Shown: piece after piece, positions 1 through 5,100 of the stretch | How positions within the stretch are numbered: position 1 is the first letter of the stretch | Layout: each line of letters begins with the position of its first letter | NCBI GenBank assembly: GCA_051008735.1 | Contig: JBPCXH010000157.1 | Span: forward strand, 1 to 9,424 | DNA: 9,424 nt | Direction of reading: 5' to 3' | DNA from: J054 sp051008735 | GTDB lineage: Bacteria; Pseudomonadota; Gammaproteobacteria; Steroidobacterales; GCA-2729495 | Made by a program: the position numbers and the translations under genes | Notes under the pieces: generated by a model | The model's input: the letters and a program-made list of their open reading frames with translations, nothing else | Databases searched by the model: none | What the model was told of the DNA's origin: nothing

Positions 1-341
1 ACACCGTGCAGGCCGCCTGAGTACTGGTAATTCTTGTTGGAAAACTTACCGCCGGCGTGCAGGCGGGTCATGATCAGCTCGACACCGGGGATTTTCTCCA
101 CGGGATGCTTGTCAACAGGCATCCCGCGACCATCGTCAGCGACCTCCAGTGACCCATCCTTATGCAGAGTCACATTAATAGACTTGCAATGGCCGGCTAC
201 CGCCTCATCGACGCTGTTATCCACGACTTCGTGGGCCAGATGATTTGGCCTTGCGGTATCTGTATACATGCCCGGCCGCCGCCGGACAGGATCAAGGCCA
301 CTGAGCACTTCAATGTCAGCGGCACCATAACTGCGACTCAT
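1..341 (-). CDS. parE: DNA topoisomerase IV subunit B, N-terminal part
   Basis: Partial gene: 113 complete codons from an ATG at 341, running off the left edge. ParE is the ATPase subunit of topoisomerase IV, which pairs with ParC to decatenate daughter chromosomes. The visible part is the start of the GHKL ATPase domain. It opens MSRSYGAADIEVLSGLDPVR, followed by RRPGMYT and a PNHLAHEVVDNSVDEA segment holding the Mg-binding Glu/Asn region. DDGRGMPVD then corresponds to the ATP-binding Bergerat motif, and the fragment ends near HAGGKFSNKNYQYSGGLHG. The RPNHL segment and short N-terminus fit ParE better than GyrB. No good Shine-Dalgarno sequence precedes the ATG. A terminator-like hairpin lies only about 20 nt upstream, so parE probably has its own promoter (candidate at 409-436). 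Confidence 0.95.
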   Translation of the reverse strand, partial: MSRSYGAADIEVLSGLDPVRRRPGMYTDTARPNHLAHEVVDNSVDEAVAGHCKSINVTLHKDGSLEVADDGRGMPVDKHPVEKIPGVELIMTRLHAGGKFSNKNYQYSGGLHG

Positions 342-360
342 TTTTTATAACCCGGAAATG

Positions 361-386
361 AAAAATCCGGCCCGCATCACGGGCCG
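361..386 (-). terminator. Rho-independent terminator-like hairpin before parE
   Basis: On the minus strand a 7-bp perfect GC stem (CGGCCCG at 386-380, CGGGCCG at 374-368) with a 5-nt loop is followed by GA and then TTTTT (365-361). It lies downstream of the DUF3501 gene, so it is a natural end for the rubrerythrin cluster transcript. Its second arm overlaps an alternative weaker hairpin (TCCGG 366-370 with CCGGA 352-356) that could compete with it. Confidence 0.75.
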
Positions 387-408
387 CGTAGCGCACAACA
401 ACCCGGCC

Positions 409-436
409 ATGTTAGACCCTAGGGGGATTTCGTCAA
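409..436 (-). promoter_or_regulatory. Candidate sigma-70 promoter for parE
   Basis: On the minus strand TTGACG (436-431) is followed by a 16-nt spacer and TAACAT (414-409). The first box matches the -35 consensus at 5 of 6 positions and the second matches the -10 at 4 of 6. The -35 overlaps the stop codon of the DUF3501 gene. Transcription would start near 402 and pass through the hairpin at 368-386 before reaching parE. This is a prediction by eye only. Confidence 0.4.
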
Positions 437-1044
437 TCCCGATTGTTGTCGGCGGCGCCCGGCGGGTCGAGATCGGCGATCAGGGATTCTCTACCGGCCT
501 CGGAGACTGCGGCCGTGATCGTGTAGTGAGGATGCCCGCAGCCGGCGCTCAGAGAGGCGCCTGCCTGCAGGGCTGCCACCATGCCATCCGTCAACTCAAA
601 GCGCAGGAAATGCACGGCGGAGGTCTTCTCCTCCGTGGCACGCTCCAGATCTTCATCCGCGATAGCTATGACGGGATCAAAGCCCTCCACCCGCATCCAG
701 ACCTGGGCCTCGATACCGATCAGCTGGGCCAGTGCAGCGTGCCGTTCCTTCGGGTCCGGATACTCGATGAGCATGGTGGCCTTCCAGTTCTGACCATCCG
801 GAATCAGCGGGTTATAGGCGGCCAGCTCTTCGGCGATTTCCGCTGGCTCAAACAGCTTCTCGGCACGCAGCATCTCCTGCACCTGGTAATGCATCGTGAG
901 CCGGTCTTCGAACAACAGGGAGACATGCTCACCCAGGTGAACCTTGCGGTGAGCCTTGTGCTCAATCACCCTCGCGCGAAAATCGGCGCGCAGCCTGGCA
1001 TAGACCTCAAGGGGATACAGATCATCCAGCTGGAGTTTATTCAT
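433..1044 (-). CDS. DUF3501 family protein, function unknown
   Basis: A protein of 203 residues recognised as DUF3501, a proteobacterial family of unknown function usually found beside rubrerythrin and a GlpC-like Fe-S protein, as here. The family-typical start MNKLQLDDLYPLEVYARLR is followed by a basic RVIEHKAHRKVHLG stretch. A conserved-looking block FEDRLTMHYQVQEMLRAE lies near residues 43-60, and a GHPHY motif lies near the C-terminus. It has no signal peptide, membrane segment or metal-binding cysteine pairs, so it is probably cytosolic. The ATG at 1044 was chosen because it gives the family N-terminus and follows the upstream stop codon by one base, suggesting translational coupling. 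An in-frame ATG at 1056 would add four residues and overlap the upstream gene. The C-terminal tail after residue 190 (DPPGAADNNRD) looks disordered. No enzymatic role can be assigned. Confidence 0.85.
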   Translation of the reverse strand: MNKLQLDDLYPLEVYARLRADFRARVIEHKAHRKVHLGEHVSLLFEDRLTMHYQVQEMLRAEKLFEPAEIAEELAAYNPLIPDGQNWKATMLIEYPDPKERHAALAQLIGIEAQVWMRVEGFDPVIAIADEDLERATEEKTSAVHFLRFELTDGMVAALQAGASLSAGCGHPHYTITAAVSEAGRESLIADLDPPGAADNNRD

Positions 1045-1045
1045 C

Positions 1046-2383
1046 TCAGATTCCATAAGCCTTGCGTAGCAGTGACAGGGGGTGTGCCGCAGTCGCGCCG
1101 TCTACGCCACCGGCGACCTGCTCTGCCGCCATGGGACAATCGCTGACAAAGTGATCTGCCTGCGCTTCCTTGACCCGGCGCATGACAGGCCGGGCGATCT
1201 TCAGGGAAGCTTCGCGGAATCGGCTTTTTACGCCATAGGTGCCGTCGTGGCCCGAACAACGCTCGATGGTGTCGACTTCGGTGCCCGGCACCATCTGTAA
1301 CAGATCCCGCGTTTTCAGACCGATATTCTGCACCCGCAGATGGCAGGGCACCTGGTAGGCAACCTTGCCGAGGGACACGGGGAACTCAGTCTGCAGGCGC
1401 TCGCCCTTGTGCCTGAGAGCCAGATACTCAAAAGGATCAAAAAAGGCCTGCGCAACCCGCTGCACATCTTCGTCGTCCGGGAAAAGCAAGGGTAATTCCT
1501 GCTTGAACATCAGCACGCAGGAAGGAATCGGCGCCACAATGTCCCAGCCCTCACGAACCCAGCGGGCCAGCTCCGGCACATTGGCATCTTTGGCAGCGGC
1601 CACTGCTTCCAGGTCGCCCAGTTCAAGTTTGGGCATCCCGCAACAGCGCTCATTGTCTGCCAATGTCAGGCCAATCCCGTTATGGGCAAAAACGGCAGCC
1701 AGATCCTCGCAGATTTCGGGGGTGTTGCGGTTGCCGTAGCACGTGGTAAACAGCACGACCCTGCCCTGGGTGCCGTTGACCGCTTCCGGCGTACATTGCG
1801 CCAGGCTGCCGGCCAAACGCTTGCGGGCAGTCCGACTGTGATATTCAGGAATTGGCGCATCAGGTGCCACACCCAGGGTGGCGTCAAGAACCTTGCGACC
1901 TGCTGCGCTGCGATTTACGGCGTTGACCACTTCAGCTACCACGGGAATACCGGCCAGACTGCCAACACGATCTGTGGCGGCCAATACTTTATCCCGTACC
2001 GGCGCACCTTCGTCTTTGAAGCGCTTGGCCTTGGCTCGCAACATCAGGTGCGGAAAATCAACGTTCCACTCGTGGGGCGGCACATAGGGACACTTGGACA
2101 TGTAACACATGTCACAGAGGTAGCATTCATCGACGACGTTCCAGAATACCTCTTTTCCGACCCCGTCCACTTCGCCCGTGTCACCCTCGTCAATCGCATC
2201 AAAAAGCGTTGGAAAGGCGTTGCACAGGGAAAAGCAGCGACGACAGCCGTGACAGATATCAAATATGCGCTCGAGCTCCGCGAACAGGGAACTCTCATCA
2301 TAAAAATCGTCGCTGCGCCAATCGATGGGATGGCGGGTAGGCGCTTCGAGGCTGCCCTCGCGCGTGCTTGGCTGTTTCGTCAT
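1046..2383 (-). CDS. GlpC/HdrD-like (Fe-S)-binding oxidoreductase
   Basis: A protein of 445 residues related to the GlpC, heterodisulfide reductase subunit D and LutA families of electron carriers. The N-terminal part has two [4Fe-4S] ligand sets: C44-x2-C47-x2-C50-x3-C54 and C87-x2-C90-x2-C93-x4-C98-P. A linker leads to two CCG-type domains. The first has C215, the C247-C248-G pair and C289. The second has C347, C376 followed by S-G instead of C-G, and C416. There are no membrane segments. It is not true glpC, since no glpA or glpB is nearby. It lies between rubrerythrin and DUF3501, where it could pass electrons to rubrerythrin; that is inference. The ATG at 2383 was chosen because the following REGSLEAPTRHPIDW is the familiar start of these proteins, although no clear Shine-Dalgarno is visible. 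The reading frame is open further upstream, but that part runs into the rubrerythrin gene and looks non-coding. Confidence 0.9.
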   Translation of the reverse strand: MTKQPSTREGSLEAPTRHPIDWRSDDFYDESSLFAELERIFDICHGCRRCFSLCNAFPTLFDAIDEGDTGEVDGVGKEVFWNVVDECYLCDMCYMSKCPYVPPHEWNVDFPHLMLRAKAKRFKDEGAPVRDKVLAATDRVGSLAGIPVVAEVVNAVNRSAAGRKVLDATLGVAPDAPIPEYHSRTARKRLAGSLAQCTPEAVNGTQGRVVLFTTCYGNRNTPEICEDLAAVFAHNGIGLTLADNERCCGMPKLELGDLEAVAAAKDANVPELARWVREGWDIVAPIPSCVLMFKQELPLLFPDDEDVQRVAQAFFDPFEYLALRHKGERLQTEFPVSLGKVAYQVPCHLRVQNIGLKTRDLLQMVPGTEVDTIERCSGHDGTYGVKSRFREASLKIARPVMRRVKEAQADHFVSDCPMAAEQVAGGVDGATAAHPLSLLRKAYGI

Positions 2384-2400
2384 AGGCAGGTCAATCAAGG

Positions 2401-2430
2401 CAGGGCGCCCGGCATCCGCCGGACGCCCTG
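2401..2430 (-). promoter_or_regulatory. Strong intercistronic hairpin
   Basis: In the 55-nt gap between rubrerythrin and the Fe-S gene, the transcript can form a 13-bp stem with one G-U pair and a 4-nt loop. The arms are 2430-2418 and 2413-2401. CCTTGATTGACC follows rather than a T run, so it is not a classical terminator. It probably acts as an mRNA-stabilising or processing structure that allows more rubrerythrin than Fe-S protein. Partial termination remains possible. Confidence 0.65.
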
Positions 2431-2438
2431 TCGGCAAA

Positions 2439-2858
2439 CTAGCCGTCGAGGGTATCCAGCGCTTTCTGGAAGCGGTTGGCGTGAGAACGCTCGGCTTTTG
2501 CCAGGGTCTCGAACCAGTCCGAAATTTCCTCGAAACCTTCGTCGCGGGCTGTCTTGGCCATACCGGGGTACATATCGGTGTACTCATGGGTTTCACCGGC
2601 AACAGCCGCTTTCAGGTTGCTGGAGGTGGCGCCGATGGGCAGGCCTGTAGCCGGATCACCCACAGTCGCCAGATAATCAAGATGCCCGTGCGCATGACCG
2701 GTCTCGCCTTCGGCGGTTGACCGGAAAACGGTCGCCACATCGTTATAGCCTTCCACGTCCGCCTTGTTCGCGAAATAGAGGTAACGGCGATTGGCCTGGG
2801 ATTCGCCTGCAAAGGCATCCTTGAGATTCTGTTCGGTCTTGCTGCCCTTAAGGTCCAC
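2439..2858 (-). CDS. Rubrerythrin, diiron domain only
   Basis: A protein of 139 residues made of one ferritin-like four-helix diiron domain. Rubrerythrins reduce hydrogen peroxide in the cytosol. Expected iron ligands are visible: E19 in GESQANRRY, E52 and H55 (ExxH), E89 and E92 (GETHE, matching the ligand-switching glutamate pair), and E123 with H126 (second ExxH). The C-terminal rubredoxin domain of classical rubrerythrin (about 190 residues) is absent, and there are no cysteines, so electrons must come from another protein. The neighbouring Fe-S protein is a candidate. Translation starts at a GTG supported by AGGAG seven bases upstream and the typical DLKGSKTEQNLKDAF beginning. It is the first gene of the cluster, with a promoter at 2916-2945, a palindrome over the start site and a leader hairpin. 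Confidence 0.93.
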   Translation of the reverse strand: MDLKGSKTEQNLKDAFAGESQANRRYLYFANKADVEGYNDVATVFRSTAEGETGHAHGHLDYLATVGDPATGLPIGATSSNLKAAVAGETHEYTDMYPGMAKTARDEGFEEISDWFETLAKAERSHANRFQKALDTLDG

Positions 2859-2865
2859 GATCGTT

Positions 2866-2870
2866 CTCCT
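2866..2870 (-). promoter_or_regulatory. Ribosome binding site of the rubrerythrin gene
   Basis: AGGAG on the minus strand, seven bases before a GTG, fixes that GTG as the rubrerythrin start. It also contains a GGA that could be a second contact for a CsrA-type protein (see the leader hairpin at 2878-2897). Confidence 0.75.
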
Positions 2871-2877
2871 GGTTATT

Positions 2878-2897
2878 GGCGACGATCCTTCGCCGCC
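2878..2897 (-). promoter_or_regulatory. Leader hairpin with AAGGAT loop, possible CsrA/RsmA site
   Basis: The rubrerythrin mRNA leader can fold GGCGGCGA (2897-2890) against TCGTCGCC (2885-2878), with one G-U pair and AGGA in the loop. If the terminal A-U pair opens, the loop reads AAGGAT. This fits the ANGGAN hexaloop that CsrA/RsmA proteins are known to bind. A second GGA lies in the ribosome binding site about 19 nt downstream. The fold is visible in the sequence; the regulator is inference. Confidence 0.45.
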
Positions 2898-2902
2898 TTA
2901 TT

Positions 2903-2915
2903 TAGACTGAGTCTA
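2903..2915. promoter_or_regulatory. 13-nt palindrome on the start site, probable operator
   Basis: TAGACT-G-AGTCTA is a perfect inverted repeat with 6-bp arms and one central base. The flanks add partial symmetry (TTAT on the left, TTATA on the right). It directly abuts the -10 box and is centred on the predicted transcription start near 2909, a classical repressor position. It does not match Fur, Fnr, LexA or the spacing of known IscR type 1 sites, so the regulator is unknown. Confidence 0.6.
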
Positions 2916-2945
2916 CTTATAGGCCCTGTGTGCCCCCGGGGTCAA
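2916..2945 (-). promoter_or_regulatory. Sigma-70 promoter of the rubrerythrin cluster
   Basis: On the minus strand TTGACC (2945-2940) and TATAAG (2921-2916) are separated by 18 nt, each matching consensus at 5 of 6 positions. The start is predicted near 2909, giving a leader of about 50 nt. Confidence 0.65.
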
Positions 2946-3013
2946 CCCGTGATTTAGCAGTCGGCCTGCGTTGACCGGCCCCCTGCCCTGTGCAAGTCTC
3001 TGCGCACATTTCA

Positions 3014-3019
3014 GCGGAG
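3014..3019 (+). promoter_or_regulatory. Ribosome binding site of xseB, deciding a TTG start
   Basis: GCGGAG ends eight bases before the TTG at 3028. This start gives an XseB of normal length, whereas the in-frame ATG at 2971 would add 19 residues that do not resemble the family. Confidence 0.65.
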
Positions 3020-3027
3020 CCGAACCC

Positions 3028-3267
3028 TTGGCCGAATCGAAAGCAAAACGCCTGAATCTCGAGAAAGCCATGGGCGAACTCGAGGATATCGTAGAACAGC
3101 TGGAAACCGGAGATCTGGCGCTGGACAAATCTTTGCAGCAGTTTGAGCGGGGCGTGAAACTCAGCCGGGAATGCCAGTCAGCGCTGGAAAAGGCCGAGCA
3201 AAAGGTCGCTGTGCTGATGGGCGATGAATTGCGTGATTTCGACGCCCAGGATGCAGATACAGACTAA
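3028..3267 (+). CDS. xseB: Exodeoxyribonuclease VII small subunit
   Basis: A protein of 79 residues, close to the 80 of E. coli XseB, forming a two-helix bundle. XseB binds the catalytic XseA subunit to make exonuclease VII, which degrades single-stranded DNA from both ends. The family signature is clear: LEKAMGELEDIVEQLETGDL (residues 11-30), then LDKSLQQFERGVKLSRECQ and ALEKAEQKV. The C-terminus is acidic (DFDAQDADTD). The chosen start is a TTG with a good upstream GCGGAG. In many gammaproteobacteria xseB leads an xseB-ispA-dxs operon. Here it stands alone and its stop codon is five bases from the stop of the convergent kinase gene. A TTGACC at 2971-2976 could be its -35 box, but no convincing -10 follows. 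Confidence 0.92.
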   Translation: MAESKAKRLNLEKAMGELEDIVEQLETGDLALDKSLQQFERGVKLSRECQSALEKAEQKVAVLMGDELRDFDAQDADTD

Positions 3268-3272
3268 ACGGG

Positions 3273-4577
3273 TCAGTTAGCCGGCGAATTTGCGCCCTGC
3301 AGTCGACGGATCATTTCACCGAGAAAGACCCGCGTAAAACGCAATTGGCAGGCGGTAGAAACCTGCTCCAGCAACGTTGCGCTGACACTCAGAATCGTCA
3401 CGGAACTGGCCGCCCGAATCGTACTGTTGCCCTTGGAACCTGCCACATAGCTGGCTTCGCCGAAGCAATCGCCTTCGCCCAGTCGGCCGACCGGCTTGCC
3501 ATTGCTTTCAACTTCAACCTGGCCGTCAACGATCACATAGAAGCGATCGTCAATCTCGCCCTCACGAACAATTTCGTTGCCCGGCGCATACTCATGCCAT
3601 TCGCCGGCACGGTGTATCTCATGAATTTCCTCAACAGAGAATTCATGAAAGAAGCTCAGGTGGCGCAACAGATTAAACTGTTCAGTTCTATCAATGCGTT
3701 GTTCCTGCTCACGCAGACCCTGATACACACGGGTGAGACGAGCAGCCATATCGCCTGCGCTTGAATGTCGTCGTGACGGGTCTTTCTGCAGGGATACCGC
3801 GACAATTTCTTCCAGGTCCTCAGGAATATCCGGGCGCAACTGGTGCAGGGGCGGCGGCGTGGCAAACACAATCTGGTTGAGCAGTCGCGACAGCGTGGAG
3901 GCACGAAATGGCCGGAACCCCGTCAGCAGTTCATACATCAGGGCGCCCAGCGAATAGAGATCGGCTGCCGGCGTTATCTCCTCCGACTGGATCTGCTCGG
4001 GAGACATATAACTGGGCGAACCGGCAATCCCTTCGATGCGGGATATATCCGCATCGCGCAGCAAAGCGATACCGAAATCAATAATCCGCACCTCATTGTC
4101 CCGTGTCAGCATGATATTGCTGGGCTTAATGTCACGATGAATCACACCGCGCTTGTGCGCATAGTGCAGCGCCTTGGCACAGGTGTAGATAATCTTGACC
4201 ACATCGTCGATGGGCAGCAGGTGATCGGGACGACAGTAGGCAGCCAGAGTGCGGGCACCCTGGACATGTTCCATCACCACGTAATACTTGCCATTCTCCT
4301 CACCGGCGTCATAGAGGGGCAAAATGTTCGGGTGCTGCAACATGCCGACCATGTGCGCCTCGTTGAAGAACATTTTGCGGGCCGTTTTGATCTGTGCCGG
4401 ATCGGCATCGGCCTCAATGTCATAGACCTTGACGGCAACATCGCGGCCGAAATACGGATCGTGGGACAGATGCACGTTGCCCGTGCTGCCCTGGCCGACA
4501 TGTCGGATAAAGGTGTACTTTCCGATTTTCTCCGGCAGCCTGATAGCAGGAATTCTCTGGGTCGCTGACTCGGCCAT
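3273..4577 (-). CDS. Ser/Thr protein kinase with C-terminal cNMP-binding-like domain
   Basis: A protein of 434 residues. Residues 20-285 form a PknB-type Hanks kinase. Visible features are the GQGSTG glycine loop (28-33), VAVK with catalytic K50, E73 in the C helix, HRDIKPSN (147-154) with D149 and N154, DFG (167-169), GSPSYMSPEQ (187-196) and D206. All key residues are present, so it should be active. A helical linker leads to a cyclic-nucleotide-binding-like beta-roll (about 310-420) with the FGE triad (372-374). The arginine that normally holds the cyclic phosphate is replaced (FGEASYVAGSKGNSTIRA), so cAMP or cGMP may not be the ligand. There is no membrane segment; it is probably cytosolic. 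The ATG at 4577 was preferred over a GTG two codons upstream because AGAGGG lies nine bases before it. It follows pgpA by 19 nt as the last gene of the rib operon. Its substrates are unknown. Confidence 0.92.
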   Translation of the reverse strand: MAESATQRIPAIRLPEKIGKYTFIRHVGQGSTGNVHLSHDPYFGRDVAVKVYDIEADADPAQIKTARKMFFNEAHMVGMLQHPNILPLYDAGEENGKYYVVMEHVQGARTLAAYCRPDHLLPIDDVVKIIYTCAKALHYAHKRGVIHRDIKPSNIMLTRDNEVRIIDFGIALLRDADISRIEGIAGSPSYMSPEQIQSEEITPAADLYSLGALMYELLTGFRPFRASTLSRLLNQIVFATPPPLHQLRPDIPEDLEEIVAVSLQKDPSRRHSSAGDMAARLTRVYQGLREQEQRIDRTEQFNLLRHLSFFHEFSVEEIHEIHRAGEWHEYAPGNEIVREGEIDDRFYVIVDGQVEVESNGKPVGRLGEGDCFGEASYVAGSKGNSTIRAASSVTILSVSATLLEQVSTACQLRFTRVFLGEMIRRLQGANSPAN

Positions 4578-4596
4578 CCACACAAACCCTCTGGGG

Positions 4597-5094
4597 TTAA
4601 GCGGCGGCGATAAAGCGCTGCAACAAACCCGTTAACAGCGCGGCATAGGCAGCCGCCAGAACATCATCGAGCATAATCCCGAGCCCGCCGGAGAGGCTGT
4701 GATCCAGGTCCCGAATCGGCCAGGGTTTCCAGATATCAAAGAGCCTGAATGCCAGGAATGCGGCCAGTAACCAGACCGGCTCAGGAGGCACCGCCAGGCA
4801 CACGGCCAGCATGCCCACGATCTCATCCCAGACGATGCCGCCGTGATCATGAACGCCCAGGCGACGCGAGCTGACGCCGCAGATCCAGATGCCGAGCACG
4901 AACAGCACAGCCACTGTCACGGCCAGCCAGACCGGCGGCACAGGCATGACCAGGGCGTAGGCAACCACCGCCAGCAAAGAACCCCAGGTTCCGGGCGCCG
5001 CAGGCCCCAGGCCTGTCCCGAAACCAAAGGCCAGAAAATGCACGGGGTCAGTCAGGACCTGCCGGGCGAGAGAAGAATTTTGCTGATTCGACAT
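4597..5094 (-). CDS. pgpA: Phosphatidylglycerophosphatase A
   Basis: A protein of 165 residues (E. coli PgpA has 172) that removes phosphate from phosphatidylglycerophosphate to make phosphatidylglycerol in the inner membrane. Signature segments are FGTGLGPAAPGTWGSL (25-40), VHDHGGIVWDEIVGM (81-95) with D90 and E91, FRLFDIWKPWPIRDLD (116-131) and GGLGIMLDD (136-144). The acidic residues are the likely Mg and catalytic positions. Hydrophobic stretches near 38-50, 56-74, 94-118 and 140-158 fit a multi-pass membrane protein. The ATG at 5094 lies 6 nt after the thiL stop, and GAGGTC overlaps that stop, so the pair is probably translationally coupled. The order thiL-pgpA is common in gammaproteobacteria. 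Confidence 0.95.
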   Translation of the reverse strand: MSNQQNSSLARQVLTDPVHFLAFGFGTGLGPAAPGTWGSLLAVVAYALVMPVPPVWLAVTVAVLFVLGIWICGVSSRRLGVHDHGGIVWDEIVGMLAVCLAVPPEPVWLLAAFLAFRLFDIWKPWPIRDLDHSLSGGLGIMLDDVLAAAYAALLTGLLQRFIAAA

Positions 5095-5100
5095 AAGACC

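Noticed and set aside
358..1146. Open frame of 262 codons on the plus strand opposite the DUF3501 gene
   Set aside because: It starts inside the terminator region and is antisense to a recognised family; no protein family resemblance.
2384..2602. N-terminal extension of the Fe-S protein by 73 residues
   Set aside because: It would overlap rubrerythrin in another frame and its residues are shadow-like; the family start lies at 2383.
1682..2650. Long open frame on the plus strand (322 codons) opposite the Fe-S and rubrerythrin genes
   Set aside because: It lies antisense to clearly conserved genes, has no recognisable domain and crosses two genes; it is a by-product of GC-rich codon use.
2971..3027. 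ATG at 2971 as the xseB start
   Set aside because: It adds 19 residues unlike the family and has no ribosome binding site; the TTG at 3028 has GCGGAG and gives normal length.
3205..3300. Weak hairpins on either side of the xseB/kinase junction (TGGGCG...CGCCCA inside xseB, GGCG...CGCC inside the kinase end)
   Set aside because: Short or broken stems, large loops and no T runs, so not supported as terminators.
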